NCBI RefSeq assembly: GCF_028368935.1
Contig: NZ_JAQNDK010000006.1
Span: 649,001-713,000 of the forward strand
DNA length: 64,000 bases
Source: Sorangium aterium
Lineage (GTDB): Bacteria > Myxococcota_A > Polyangia > Polyangiales > Polyangiaceae
Direction of reading: 5' to 3'
Positions 1-8,411 of the stretch are shown piece by piece. The notes under the pieces were generated by a model. That model was not told the origin of the DNA and searched no databases. It saw only the letters and a program-made list of their open reading frames with translations. The number at the start of each line of letters is the position of its first letter. Within the stretch, counting starts at the first letter, position 1. Made by a program: the position numbers and the translations under genes.

Positions 1-727
1 TCACCTTGGCCTCGTCGAACTTCTCCCACTTCGCGGAGGCCGCGCCCAGCTTGCCGCCCTTGTCGCGCTGGGCGAACGTGCCGGCCCACTTGTCGCCGTT
101 CTTCGAGAAGCTGAACAGGCCGTTCTTGTTCTCGACCGAGACCTGGATGGCGTTCTCGTCCTCGAACTTGAGGATCGACGTCTCGCGCCAGTTCTTCGGC
201 TCCCGCGTGTAGAGGTAGCTCGAGTAGCCGCCCGCGACGAAGACGCCGTCCTTCCCGTCGACGCGCGCCATCTGGCCGCGCGAGCCGCTCTTGCCGAGGT
301 ACAGGTCGAGCGCCTTCTCCTCACCCTTGTACGCGACGACGTGGACCGCCTTCTCGTTGGTGAGCTCGTACTGAGGGTACGTGCCGTTCGTCCGGTCGAT
401 GACCTCCTTCAGCTTGAGCTCCTTCAGGTTGTCGAGGAGGCTCCGCACGTTCGCCGCGTTCGCCTTGGCGTTGACGGGCTTCGTGACCTCCCACGTGTCG
501 CCCTTCTTCTCGAGCGTCACGTCGGACTTGTCGGCGTTCTTGATCGCGATCTTCGTGACCTTCTCGACGTCTTCCTTCGAGACGCCCACCTTCGGCAGAT
601 CCGCCGTGGCGGCGGTCGCCGAGTGCGCGGCGAGCTCGTCCTTCTGCTTCTTCTGCGTGAAGTACACGCCGAGGCCGAGGAGCGCGAGGACGGCGAGGGC
701 GATGTAGATTCTGTGCTCGGTCTTCAT
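1..727 (-). CDS. DUF4340-domain protein, partial (C-terminus beyond the left edge)
   Basis: The frame reads from an ATG at 727 to the window edge, about 242 codons. The N-terminus has a Lys/Glu/His start (MKTEHRIY) and one hydrophobic segment at residues 7-22, consistent with a membrane anchor. The rest is a lysine/aspartate-rich extracytoplasmic region with repeated blocks such as KVTKIAIKN and GTYPQYELTNEK, typical of DUF4340. This family is usually encoded last in gliding/auxiliary ABC transporter operons, as here: it starts 27 bp after the GldG-like gene. Its molecular role is unknown. The Shine-Dalgarno is weak (GAAAGAG). Family assignment is from pattern recognition. Confidence 0.8.
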   Translation of the reverse strand, partial: MKTEHRIYIALAVLALLGLGVYFTQKKQKDELAAHSATAATADLPKVGVSKEDVEKVTKIAIKNADKSDVTLEKKGDTWEVTKPVNAKANAANVRSLLDNLKELKLKEVIDRTNGTYPQYELTNEKAVHVVAYKGEEKALDLYLGKSGSRGQMARVDGKDGVFVAGGYSSYLYTREPKNWRETSILKFEDENAIQVSVENKNGLFSFSKNGDKWAGTFAQRDKGGKLGAASAKWEKFDEAKV

Positions 728-754
728 GGCTCTTTCACCCGATGGGGCTCTGGC

Positions 755-2599
755 TCAGTCGAGCGTGATGTTCTCGCGGGCGCTCTCGCGACGCCGCCAC
801 CGGATGAGGCCGAACACGGCGAAGAGGGCCGCCGGCAAGAGCGTCAGCGACCACTGCACGCGCTGCTGCACGGTCTTGCGCTCCGCCCGGTACTCCTCGG
901 CCTTCTTGGCCAGGGTGGCCTCGTCGTCCGTGGCCTCCTGCTTCGGCTTCTCGATGCCCGCGTAGGTCAGGTTCGTGTCGCCGAACATCTTCGCGGTCGC
1001 GGCGAGCAGCGTGCTGTCCCCCGCCATCCAGTCGAGGGTGTTCTTGAACGCCAGGATGGTGGCGGTCAGGTACTTCTGCGCGTACGGCTGCGAGAGCATC
1101 AGGAGATCCTCGTCGCCGCCCATCCCGCCCATCATCGCCATCTGAGGCGGCATGGGGGGCGGGTTGCCGGCCCGCGCGAACGGGTTCGCGAGGAACTGCG
1201 ACGCCGACAGCACGAGGATGCGGCCCTTGTCAGCGCTCTCCGCGGGAGCGCTGATCCCGAGCCCCTCCTGGCCCCCGAAGGCGCTCTTGAGCTTGCCCTC
1301 GATGGTCACGGCGATCGCGCGCTGCGCGTACTCGCCCTTCGGCTTCCAGTCGGCCGAGAACTTCATGTCGATGGCCTCGGACACGTCGACCGTCGTCTTC
1401 GGCGTCGAGCGCGCGACGACCTTCATCGTCGCCTCGGGCTGCTTCTCCGGGTGCGGCACGAGGGTCGACGGGAAGGGGAAGGAGAGCTCGGGGAGGCGGA
1501 AGAAGCCGGGGAACGACGAGTCGAGGATCTGCTCCTTCTCGTCGAAGCGGCTGTCCTCCTGGAGCTGGAGGATGCCCGGCGCGCGGAACCACATCATCTG
1601 GCCCGACTGCGTCTGCACCGGGATGGCCATCGAGCGGCTCCAGTCGAGGATCGCCTCCTTCTTCATCTCGACGCCGTAGCCGTCGAGCAGCTTCTCGAGG
1701 CCCCAGGTGTTGAGCGAAGCCTTCATCGCCGGATCGGACGCCTTGAGGTTCACCGCGCCGGCGAACACGGCGAGCGCCTTGTTGCCCAGCATCATGAACT
1801 GGTCGATGCGGCGCAGCTCCTTCTCGGTGAACTCCTTGCCCGGCTGCGTGATGACGAGGCCGGCGAGCTCCTTGTTGATCTCGCTGTCGCCGCCCTTCAG
1901 GTCGACGTCCTCGAACTTGTAGAACGGGAAGTGGTGCTCGAGCAGCGCGCGCATCGACGGGCCGCCCCCCCGGCCGCCCTGGGCCGCGACGAGGTTCGCG
2001 TCCGTCAGCTTGATCTCGTCCTTGCCGGTCACGATGCCGATCTTGGTGTCGATGGCGTCCGCCTTGTCGCGGATCTCGCGGATCGTGTTCGTGATCCAGA
2101 ACTCGAGGCCCTGCGCCTGGTCCGGCGAGAGCATCGGGATCGCCTCCTTCTCGCTGCCGTACTTGAAGGCGATGCCCATGAACCCGCGGGTGATCGTGGC
2201 CTGATCCTGGCCGGTCTCGCTCCCCTCGCCGAACGCGGCCTCCTGCAGGCCCGCCTCCTTGGCGGCGGCGCGCTGCTCGTCCGTCTTCGCCTCGATGATC
2301 GCGTAGTGGAGCTTGCCGTTCGAGGCCTGCTCGTACTCGTTCATGAGGTCGGTGAGGTCCTGGATGAACGCCTCGTGCTTCGGGAGCCCCCGGGTGACGT
2401 AGACGTCGATCTGGAGATCCTGCTTGAGCCCCTCGCGGACGAGGTGGGCCGAGCCCTTCGAGAGGGTGAACCTCTCGGTCTTCGTCATGTCGAAGCGCTT
2501 GTAGGCGCCGTACGAGATGACGTTGGCCACCACGAGGATGGCGGCCACGATGGCCAGGTAGACGCCTGTCTGCGTCGCGGCTTTGGCTTTCCGTTCCAT
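755..2599 (-). CDS. GldG-family ABC transporter auxiliary substrate-binding-like protein
   Basis: A 614-aa protein with an N-terminal transmembrane helix (residues about 12-32), a large extracytoplasmic region and a second transmembrane helix close to the C-terminus (about 580-600), followed by basic residues. This is the layout of GldG / ABC-type auxiliary proteins (PF09822-like). The motif ERFTLSKGS just after the first helix is typical of the family. It starts 9 bp after the permease gene and ends 27 bp before the DUF4340 gene. In Bacteroidetes GldG works with GldA and GldF. In myxobacteria related sets exist, but the cargo here is unknown, so I give no gliding function. Proline, methionine and glycine are clustered near residues 480-500. 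Confidence 0.85.
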   Translation of the reverse strand: MERKAKAATQTGVYLAIVAAILVVANVISYGAYKRFDMTKTERFTLSKGSAHLVREGLKQDLQIDVYVTRGLPKHEAFIQDLTDLMNEYEQASNGKLHYAIIEAKTDEQRAAAKEAGLQEAAFGEGSETGQDQATITRGFMGIAFKYGSEKEAIPMLSPDQAQGLEFWITNTIREIRDKADAIDTKIGIVTGKDEIKLTDANLVAAQGGRGGGPSMRALLEHHFPFYKFEDVDLKGGDSEINKELAGLVITQPGKEFTEKELRRIDQFMMLGNKALAVFAGAVNLKASDPAMKASLNTWGLEKLLDGYGVEMKKEAILDWSRSMAIPVQTQSGQMMWFRAPGILQLQEDSRFDEKEQILDSSFPGFFRLPELSFPFPSTLVPHPEKQPEATMKVVARSTPKTTVDVSEAIDMKFSADWKPKGEYAQRAIAVTIEGKLKSAFGGQEGLGISAPAESADKGRILVLSASQFLANPFARAGNPPPMPPQMAMMGGMGGDEDLLMLSQPYAQKYLTATILAFKNTLDWMAGDSTLLAATAKMFGDTNLTYAGIEKPKQEATDDEATLAKKAEEYRAERKTVQQRVQWSLTLLPAALFAVFGLIRWRRRESARENITLD

Positions 2600-2608
2600 G
2601 GTTGGTCC

Positions 2609-3343
2609 TTACGCCCACTTCCTGCGCTCGAGCGCCCTGAACGCGGCCATGAGGCTGCCCGCGGTGACCGAGAGGAAGAAGACGATGTCTCGAGTGGACA
2701 CCATGCCGCGCGCGAACGGCGTGAGGCGGGTGTCGAAGCTGATGAAGGAGAGGAAGTCGCGGAGGAACGACGGGGCGTAGTCGGCGAAGTTGTCCACGCC
2801 GTGCAGGAACCCGAGCACCAGGAAGGTGATGAAGAACGCGATCACCTGGCTGTCGGTCAGCGACGAGATGAGGAGGCCGATCGAGACCGCCGCCGCGCTG
2901 TAGAGCACGAGGCCGATGTAGCCCGAGAGCACGGGCCCGCTGTCGAGCGCGCCGAGGTGCCAGGGCCACACGAACATCATGATCGGATAGAGGATCGTCG
3001 AGAAGACGAGCACGAGGACGAGCCCCCACGCGCCGAGGAACTTGCCGAGGACGACCTCGTGGTCCTGCACGGGCAGCGTGATCAGCATCTCGAGCGTGCC
3101 GCTCCGCTTCTCCTCCGCGAGGAGCCGCATCGTGATGACGGGGACGATCAAGAAGGAGAGCCCTATCGGCGCCCAGCTGAACAGCTGCACGAGCGAGGCG
3201 CGATCCGCCTGCCAGAAGCCGCCGTTCATGAAGAAGAAGATGAGGCCGAGCGCGATCAGCCCGAAGCAGATCACGACGTAGGCCAGTGGGGAATCGAAGT
3301 TGGAGCGGAACTCCCGCTTCGCGATGGTCAGGGTGGTGCTCAT
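2609..3343 (-). CDS. ABC-2 type permease, GldF-like
   Basis: A 244-aa integral membrane protein with about six hydrophobic segments. The start MSTTLTIAKREF and the cytoplasmic motif LLAEEKRSGTLEMLITLPV after the second helix are hallmarks of ABC-2 permeases (NatB/GldF type). It lies 5 bp after the ATPase gene and 9 bp before the GldG-like gene, so the three are surely one transcript. It would form the membrane channel driven by the upstream ATPase. The substrate cannot be read from the sequence. Confidence 0.88.
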   Translation of the reverse strand: MSTTLTIAKREFRSNFDSPLAYVVICFGLIALGLIFFFMNGGFWQADRASLVQLFSWAPIGLSFLIVPVITMRLLAEEKRSGTLEMLITLPVQDHEVVLGKFLGAWGLVLVLVFSTILYPIMMFVWPWHLGALDSGPVLSGYIGLVLYSAAAVSIGLLISSLTDSQVIAFFITFLVLGFLHGVDNFADYAPSFLRDFLSFISFDTRLTPFARGMVSTRDIVFFLSVTAGSLMAAFRALERRKWA

Positions 3344-3348
3344 ACCGT

Positions 3349-4542
3349 TCAGCCCTTCTTCTTGCCGGGCGCTTCTTCCTCCGCGCCTTCGTCCTCGCCG
3401 CCGTCGCTGCCGTCCTTGGCCTCGTCGCCGGCGCTGTCGTCGTCCTCGTCGTCCTCGTCGTCCTCGTCGTCGTCGGCCGCCGCGCTCGCCTCGTCCTCGT
3501 CGTCAAGGTCGTCGGTGATCAGCTTGCGGCCGCGGTCCTTGCGCTCGTCGCCGCGCGTGAGCGCCTTGAACACGTCCTCGAGGCTCTGCGAGTCGCGCCG
3601 CATCTCGAGGAGGAGCCAGCCCTTCTGCACGACGAGCTGGAAGAGCTCGGGCCGGATGTCGCCGCCGAGCGCGCCGAGGAGCTGGAAGCTGTGGGCGCTG
3701 TCGCCGGTCGGCAGCTCGGTGACGCTGGTGACCCCGGGCAGACCGGAGAGCGCCTCCTGGACCTCCTGGGCCGTCGGCGGCTTGCGCGCGCCCGACCGGT
3801 AGCCGTCGCCGCCCTCGAAGACCTTCTTCTCGTGGACGGTGACGACGTAGCGGACCTTGCCGCTCTTGGCGCGGATGTCGTCGAGCGGGCCGTCGGCGAC
3901 GACGCGCCCCTTGGAGACGACGATGGCGCGGGCGCAGGCGGCCTCGACCTCGGAGAGGTTGTGGGTGGAGAGGAGGATCGTCCGCTCCTTGCCGATCTCC
4001 TTGATGTAACGGATGACCTCCGCCTTCTCGTTCGGGTCGAGATCGCTCGTCGGCTCGTCGAGGATGAGGATCGGGGGATCGTGGACGAGCGCCTGGCCGA
4101 GGCCGACGCGCTGGCGATAGCCGTGGGACAGCGTGCCGATGTCCTTACCGAGCACCTGGGCGAGGCCGCATACCTCGACGATCCCCTTCATCCGCTTCTT
4201 GAAGAGCGAATGATCGAGGCCGCGCATGTCGGCGACGAACGAGAGGTATTCCCACACGTTCATCTCGCCGTAGAGCGGGGCGCGCTGGGGCAGGTACCCG
4301 AGCTTGCGCCGGACATCGAGCGGGTCGTCGAAGACGTCGTACCCGTGGACCCGCGCCGTCCCGGCCGACGCCGAGAGGAAGCAGGTGAGGATGCGCATCG
4401 TCGTCGACTTGCCGGCCCCGTTCGGTCCCAGGAAGCCGACGACCTCGCCGCGATGGACCTCGAAGCTCACCTTGTCGAGCGCGCGCAGCGACCCATAGCG
4501 CTTGGTCAGCGAGCTCGCCTCGATCATCACATCGCTAGCCAA
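3349..4542 (-). CDS. ABC transporter ATP-binding protein, GldA-like, with acidic C-terminal tail
   Basis: The intact ABC ATPase core has Walker A GPNGAGKSTT, a signature region (LSHGYRQRVGLGQAL), Walker B (ILILDEPTSDLDP) and the switch His (LSTHNLSE). The open frame runs up to 4914, but a strong Shine-Dalgarno (AAGGAGGT) lies five bases before a TTG at 4542, and the first ATG (4527) is about 20 bases away. I therefore choose the TTG start, giving 397 aa. After the core there is a C-terminal extension, then a very acidic Asp/Glu run and a basic GKKKG end. This is the first gene of the GldA-F-G-DUF4340 operon. The acidic tail is unusual for the family. Confidence 0.9.
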   Translation of the reverse strand: MASDVMIEASSLTKRYGSLRALDKVSFEVHRGEVVGFLGPNGAGKSTTMRILTCFLSASAGTARVHGYDVFDDPLDVRRKLGYLPQRAPLYGEMNVWEYLSFVADMRGLDHSLFKKRMKGIVEVCGLAQVLGKDIGTLSHGYRQRVGLGQALVHDPPILILDEPTSDLDPNEKAEVIRYIKEIGKERTILLSTHNLSEVEAACARAIVVSKGRVVADGPLDDIRAKSGKVRYVVTVHEKKVFEGGDGYRSGARKPPTAQEVQEALSGLPGVTSVTELPTGDSAHSFQLLGALGGDIRPELFQLVVQKGWLLLEMRRDSQSLEDVFKALTRGDERKDRGRKLITDDLDDEDEASAAADDDEDDEDDEDDDSAGDEAKDGSDGGEDEGAEEEAPGKKKG

Positions 4543-4904
4543 AATGACCTCCTTAGATGGTTCCTTGAGAAGCGGAGCGCCCTGCTCCGTCGTTCGCCCC
4601 TGGCGATCCCCCCCGCCTTGGCCGGCGGGCGCGCCGTTGGGACACCCTGGATCACCCATTACCCAGGCGAAAGGCGGCGCCATCGTAGCGGCGGGTGGAT
4701 CTCTGTCAACAGCGCCGACCCGAAGCGGCTGAACCTGGTGTTTATTCCCGGCGATCGGGGCTGCACCCGGCGCGGTTGTCCGGGCTATCCCCGGATTGGC
4801 GGGGTGGCGGCGGCGCCTCCGCGACGGGTCGCGCGTGGGACGGGCTCGCCTGGCGCGCGCGGCTGCGGAATTTCTCCTTGACCCGAGTGTCTGTGTTGGA
4901 CTAG
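4543..4904. other. divergent intergenic region between the ABC operon and lysC
   Basis: No coding sequence is supported here. It holds the minus-strand promoter at 4682-4709 and the Shine-Dalgarno of the ATPase gene (about 4546-4553). On the plus strand a TTGACC box at 4878-4883 lies a short way before lysC and could be a -35 element, but the matching -10 (around 4901-4907) is poor. Confidence 0.5.
4682..4709 (-). promoter_or_regulatory. sigma70-type promoter of the ABC operon
   Basis: On the minus strand TTGACA (4709-4704) is followed after 16 bases by TACGAT (4687-4682). This is a perfect -35 and a four-of-six -10. Transcription would start near 4675, giving a leader of about 130 nt before the TTG start at 4542. 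The position and direction fit the ATPase-permease-GldG operon. Confidence 0.6.
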
Positions 4905-4919
4905 TTGGCCACACCTCGC

Positions 4920-6167
4920 GTGAGCCTCATCGTCCAGAAGTTCGGCGGCACGTCCGTCGGGTCCATCGAGCGCATCCAGCGGGCGGCCGCGCGGGCGCTC
5001 GCCACACAGCAGGCCGGTCATGACGTCGTGGTCATCGTCAGCGCGATGTCCGGCGAGACGAACCGGCTGCTCAAGCTGGCGTCGGACATCGCCCCCGTGC
5101 CCGACGCGCGGGAGATGGACGCGCTCGCGGCGACCGGCGAGCAGGTCTCGGCCGCGCTGATGGCGATCGCGATCCAGGCGCAGGGGGGCAAGGCGCGGAG
5201 CTTCCTCGGCCACCAGCTGAAGATCCTGACGGACAGCGCCTATACGAAGGCGCGGATCAAGGCGATCGACGCCCAGCGGCTGCACGAGGCGCTGGCCGGG
5301 GGGAAGATCGCGGTGGTCGCCGGGTTCCAGGGCGTGGACGACGCGGGCAACATCACGACGCTCGGCCGAGGCGGCAGCGACACGAGCGCCGTGGCGATCG
5401 CGGCGGCGGTGGGCGCCGAGTGCGAGATCTACACGGACGTCGACGGCGTTTACACAACGGACCCGAACATCTGCAAGACGGCGCGGAAGATCGAGCGGAT
5501 CAGCTACGAAGAGATGCTGGAGCTCGCCTCGCTGGGAGCGAAGGTCCTTCAGATACGGAGCGTGGAGGTTGCGATGAAGTACGGTGTCCCGGTGCATGTG
5601 CGGTCGTCGTTCTCGGACGTGCCGGGCACGTGGGTCGTCAGCGAGGAGCAGTCTCTCGAGAGCGTGACGGTGACGGGCGTGGCGCTCGACCGGAACGAGG
5701 CGCGGGTCATGCTCGTCGGCGTCGACGACAAGCCGGGCGTGGTGGCGCAGATCTTCGGCGCGCTGGCCGAGGAGAACATCAGCGTCGACATGATCATCCA
5801 GAACGCGCCGAGCTACGGCCTGGAGACGCGCGGCACGTCCGGCGAGGTGAAGGCCGACGTCACGTTCACCGTCGGCAAGGCGGATCTCCCGCGGGCGAAG
5901 CTCGTGATGGAGAAGATCTCCAGCGGCGTGCGCGCGATGAGCGTCCGCTACGAGGAGGACATCGTGAAGGTGTCGATCGTCGGCCTCGGGATGCGGACGC
6001 ACGCGGGCGTGGCGGCGCGGATGTTCCAGCTGCTCGCGGCGGAGGGGATCAACATCCAGGCGATCTCCACGAGCGAGATCAAGATCTCGTGCCTCGTCTC
6101 GACGAAGTATGCCGAGCTCGCCGTCCGCGCGCTGCACGATGGCTTCGGGCTCGGCGGCAAGGCCTGA
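4920..6167 (+). CDS. lysC: aspartate kinase
   Basis: Phosphorylates aspartate, the first step to lysine, threonine and methionine. The N-terminal kinase domain shows [10 protein letters not shown] and [15 protein letters not shown]. Two ACT regulatory domains follow (about residues 265-340 and 345-410), with [20 protein letters not shown] and [19 protein letters not shown], so allosteric feedback is likely. Length is about 415 aa, normal for the family. The frame is open to a TTG at 4905. I prefer the GTG at 4920 because it gives the usual N-terminus ([10 protein letters not shown]) and because a possible -10 overlaps 4905. Neither start has a clear Shine-Dalgarno. The gene converges on the TROVE gene. 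Confidence 0.93.
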   Translation: MSLIVQKFGGTSVGSIERIQRAAARALATQQAGHDVVVIVSAMSGETNRLLKLASDIAPVPDAREMDALAATGEQVSAALMAIAIQAQGGKARSFLGHQLKILTDSAYTKARIKAIDAQRLHEALAGGKIAVVAGFQGVDDAGNITTLGRGGSDTSAVAIAAAVGAECEIYTDVDGVYTTDPNICKTARKIERISYEEMLELASLGAKVLQIRSVEVAMKYGVPVHVRSSFSDVPGTWVVSEEQSLESVTVTGVALDRNEARVMLVGVDDKPGVVAQIFGALAEENISVDMIIQNAPSYGLETRGTSGEVKADVTFTVGKADLPRAKLVMEKISSGVRAMSVRYEEDIVKVSIVGLGMRTHAGVAARMFQLLAAEGINIQAISTSEIKISCLVSTKYAELAVRALHDGFGLGGKA

Positions 6168-6197
6168 CCGAACCCGTTTTACCGTCGTGATGCGCTC

Positions 6198-6239
6198 GCC
6201 GTGAGCGGCCCCGACCCGGTCGGTGAGGCCGCTCGCGGC
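6198..6239. terminator. bidirectional hairpin between lysC and the Ro60 gene
   Basis: A 13-bp stem (6198-6210 with 6227-6239, one T-G pair) closes a 16-base segment that itself pairs (CCGA/TCGG). It lies 30 bp after the lysC stop and about 100 bp beyond the stop of the convergent TROVE gene. There is no U-tract, so it is a terminator candidate by position and stability only. Confidence 0.5.
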
Positions 6240-6335
6240 GTGTCGCATTGTGGCGTCGAGCGCACGGACATCGCTCCGCGGAGCGGGGATCGCGCCGCGG
6301 CCAGTCCGATGCGCCCCTGATGCGGCCCGGCGCGC

Positions 6336-7973
6336 CTACTGCTGCTCCTGCGCCATCGCCGCGGCGAAGCGCAGCAGCCCCTCGCCCCAGCCGCCGAGGA
6401 TGTACGTGCGGTCATAGAACTCGGGCACGAGCGTGTCCTGGTACCCGGCGACCTGGACAAGGAACACGCGCACGTCGCGGTTCACCCGCGCGCGGTACGT
6501 CGCCACGAGCTTCGCCACGTCGATGTAGTGCCCGTTCCAGGCGAAGTCCGCGTAGTCCTTCGGCCGCGTACCGTACAGGCCGCCGTGGCCGGCCTGCATG
6601 TCGCTCATCACGAACACCGAGTCCCAGCGCTGCCGCTCGCGGATCGCGCGATCCCAGAAGAGCCACACGCCGTTCTCGGTCGCCGTCCCGATCGTGCGGG
6701 CGATGTGCTCCGCCTTCTCGAGCTGCGAGAACACGCTCTCCTGCTTGCGCACCGCGAACGTCTCCAGCCGGTCGCCGAACACGCCGAGGTGCCCGTCGCT
6801 CGCGCGCATCCCGGCCACGACCCCCGTGAGGTTCGCGATCGTGGAGATCTGCATCGTCCCGAGGCTGCTCGTGGTCGTGCCCTGCGCGGAGCCGCTGTTG
6901 TCGCAGAGCACCATCACGCGGCCGGGGAAGTACGGCACCTGGCCGAGCGAGCGGTCCAGGCACTTCTCCACCGCGTCGAGCACGGCGCCCGGCGCGCAGC
7001 CCTTCACGGCGCGGTAGGCGCTGTAGTACCGGAACGGCAGCTGCTTCCCCTCCGCGGCCGTCTCGACGAGCTTCGGCAGGAACTGGTCGAACGGCACGCC
7101 CGCCTCGATCAGGTTGCGCAGGTTGCGCAGCAGGGCCATGTGGCCCATGACCGGCAGCGCCTTGCGCCACGCGCACCGGTTCGAGCCGCGCGCCGAGACG
7201 ATCGCCTCCCAGGTGCGGCCGGTCGCGCGGAGCGCGCCCTTCGCGAGGCGGTCCACGCTGGGGCTCTTCGGGTGCACGAGGTTCATGACGTCCACGGTCT
7301 TGCTCCCCTTGCCCTCGAGCCGGTACTTCGCGAGGGCGTGATCGTCGAACCGCTCGAGCGCGTCGCGCAGCGCGCGCTTCAGCGCGTTCGGCACCGGCTT
7401 GCCGAAGCGGTAGAGCTGGTACGCGAGGGCGACCGCCGGCTCGTCCGCGCGCTTCAGGATGCGCGGCGCGTAGCTGCGCACGAGGCCCGTCCCGCGCACG
7501 GACGCGGTGTTCGCCGCGCGCACAAGGATGACCTGGGGCGTCGTGCGCATGTGCTCCTCCTCGCGCAGCCGCGCCGCCTCGGCGAGCGTCGCCTCCGGAT
7601 CGGCCGCGAGCGCCTCGTCGATGGCCTTCTCGATCAGCGCCGCCGGCGAGAGCTTGCGCCACTCGGCCGGGTCCACCGCGCCCAGCGTCTCGCGCAGGCG
7701 CCGCACCTCGGCGTCCGAGAGGCGCGCGCGGGCGGCCGCCTTCTTCGCCGCCTTCACCGACGCCTTCGCCTTCGCCGCATTGACGGTCTTCGCCGGGCGC
7801 GGATCCGCGGGATCGAGATGGTAGTACATCGGCTCGCCGAAGAAGCACGACGAGGCCGCGAGGCGGAGGCGCTTCAGCGGATCGGTGATGTCGTAGGAGC
7901 GGCCGCCCATCCAGTTCAGGTGCGAGTCGGCGCTGCGCTTGTCCTGACGCTTGAGATGCTGAAAGAACGCCAT
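6336..7973 (-). CDS. Ro60/TROVE-domain RNA-binding protein (Rsr homologue)
   Basis: A 545-aa protein, close to the size of vertebrate Ro60 and Deinococcus Rsr. The N-terminal TROVE (HEAT-repeat ring) region covers about residues 20-340. The C-terminal von Willebrand A domain begins with VMVLCDNSGSAQG, giving a DxSGS metal site. Family members bind noncoding Y RNAs and misfolded or structured RNA, and can partner the exoribonuclease PNPase. The frame is open further upstream, but the ATG at 7973 has a clear Shine-Dalgarno (GGAGGTGG) eight bases away, so I start there. A tRNA-like RNA gene lies 166 bp upstream on the same strand, the arrangement expected for a Y RNA and its Ro partner. Confidence 0.9.
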   Translation of the reverse strand: MAFFQHLKRQDKRSADSHLNWMGGRSYDITDPLKRLRLAASSCFFGEPMYYHLDPADPRPAKTVNAAKAKASVKAAKKAAARARLSDAEVRRLRETLGAVDPAEWRKLSPAALIEKAIDEALAADPEATLAEAARLREEEHMRTTPQVILVRAANTASVRGTGLVRSYAPRILKRADEPAVALAYQLYRFGKPVPNALKRALRDALERFDDHALAKYRLEGKGSKTVDVMNLVHPKSPSVDRLAKGALRATGRTWEAIVSARGSNRCAWRKALPVMGHMALLRNLRNLIEAGVPFDQFLPKLVETAAEGKQLPFRYYSAYRAVKGCAPGAVLDAVEKCLDRSLGQVPYFPGRVMVLCDNSGSAQGTTTSSLGTMQISTIANLTGVVAGMRASDGHLGVFGDRLETFAVRKQESVFSQLEKAEHIARTIGTATENGVWLFWDRAIRERQRWDSVFVMSDMQAGHGGLYGTRPKDYADFAWNGHYIDVAKLVATYRARVNRDVRVFLVQVAGYQDTLVPEFYDRTYILGGWGEGLLRFAAAMAQEQQ

Positions 7974-8057
7974 GATGCCACCTCCATCCTCGACGCATGC
8001 GCGGCGAGGGATCGAAAGCGGGGTGCAGATTCGATGTGCGCACCGCTCGTAGAAAAC

Positions 8058-8138
8058 GGGCGCAGCGCGGAGGATGGTGATCACGGGGTTGGTCGTGTCA
8101 AAACGAAGGAACCGTGATCTCACTGCCGCGCTGCGCCC
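8058..8138 (-). other. nested stem-loop between the tRNA-like RNA and the Ro60 gene
   Basis: A perfect 13-bp stem (8058-8070 with 8126-8138) encloses a perfect 8-bp stem (8079-8086 with 8112-8119). Internal loops of 8 and 6 bases separate them, and the apical loop is 25 bases. On the minus-strand RNA it begins directly after the CCA of the tRNA-like gene and is followed by GUUUUCUA. It could be a second Ro-binding RNA module, the 3' half of one bipartite Y RNA, or a terminator/attenuator ahead of the Ro60 mRNA. The two perfect helices are direct observation; the role is inference. Confidence 0.6.
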
Positions 8139-8276
8139 TGGTGCCAGAGGCGGGACTCGAACCCGCGACCTCGTCCTGAGAAGGGAAGTAACCCCGGAGC
8201 TCACTGCCGGCGCTCATCGCGCCGGAGAACACCGTCCGGAGTTGTTTTCGCGCTCTAACCGCTGAGCTACTCTGGC
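8139..8276 (-). ncRNA. tRNA-mimicking Y RNA candidate (YrlA-like)
   Basis: Read on the minus strand, this 138-nt gene has a perfect 7-bp acceptor stem (GCCAGAG/CTCTGGC), discriminator A, an encoded CCA, a 4-bp D stem with loop AGCGGTTA, and a 5-bp T stem with loop TTCGAGT. The tertiary-core bases U8, A14, G15, G18, G19, A21, U54, U55, C56, A58 and C48 are all in place. The anticodon arm is not normal. After two pairs (8250/8172, 8249/8173) comes an internal loop, then a 9-bp helix (8243-8235 with 8198-8190, one G-U pair), another internal loop, and a 7-bp helix (8225-8219 with 8213-8207) closed by GATGA. YrlA-class bacterial Y RNAs are known to contain a tRNA-like domain and to lie near Ro60 genes. 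The alternative, a real tRNA with an insertion, is less likely because no anticodon stem-loop forms. Confidence 0.72.
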
Positions 8277-8397
8277 GTGGACGCTGGGGGGTATTGCAGG
8301 GCGGATGCCAAGTCGGTCTCCGCGGGTGCCGACCGCAGAAACCCCGGGGGAACGGCCGAGAGCGAGGGTCGCTGACGTCTCCCGCCGGTCCGTTGTC

Positions 8398-8411
8398 TAT
8401 CCCATGGGATA
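8398..8411. promoter_or_regulatory. perfect 14-bp palindrome, possible operator
   Basis: TATCCCATGGGATA is a perfect palindrome followed by an A-rich stretch in otherwise very GC-rich DNA. It lies about 120 bp upstream of the tRNA-like RNA on that gene's strand. A dimeric regulator site controlling the Y RNA-Ro60 transcript is possible. Only the palindrome itself is certain. Confidence 0.35.

Noticed and set aside
341-3802. 1153-residue open frame on the plus strand
   Set aside because: It is the antisense shadow of the ABC operon. The composition (Arg/Leu/Asp/Glu/His) is typical of the reverse frame of a GC-rich gene, and the minus-strand frames have clear domains.
8139-8276. Ordinary tRNA gene
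   Set aside because: Acceptor, D and T arms are right, but no 7-base anticodon loop with a 5-bp stem can be formed. CTCAGGA could mimic a Leu anticodon loop (CAG), but its flanks do not pair.
8139-8276. tRNA interrupted by a group I intron
   Set aside because: The insert is about 60 nt longer than a normal arm, far shorter than a group I intron, and no P7 or G-binding core is visible.
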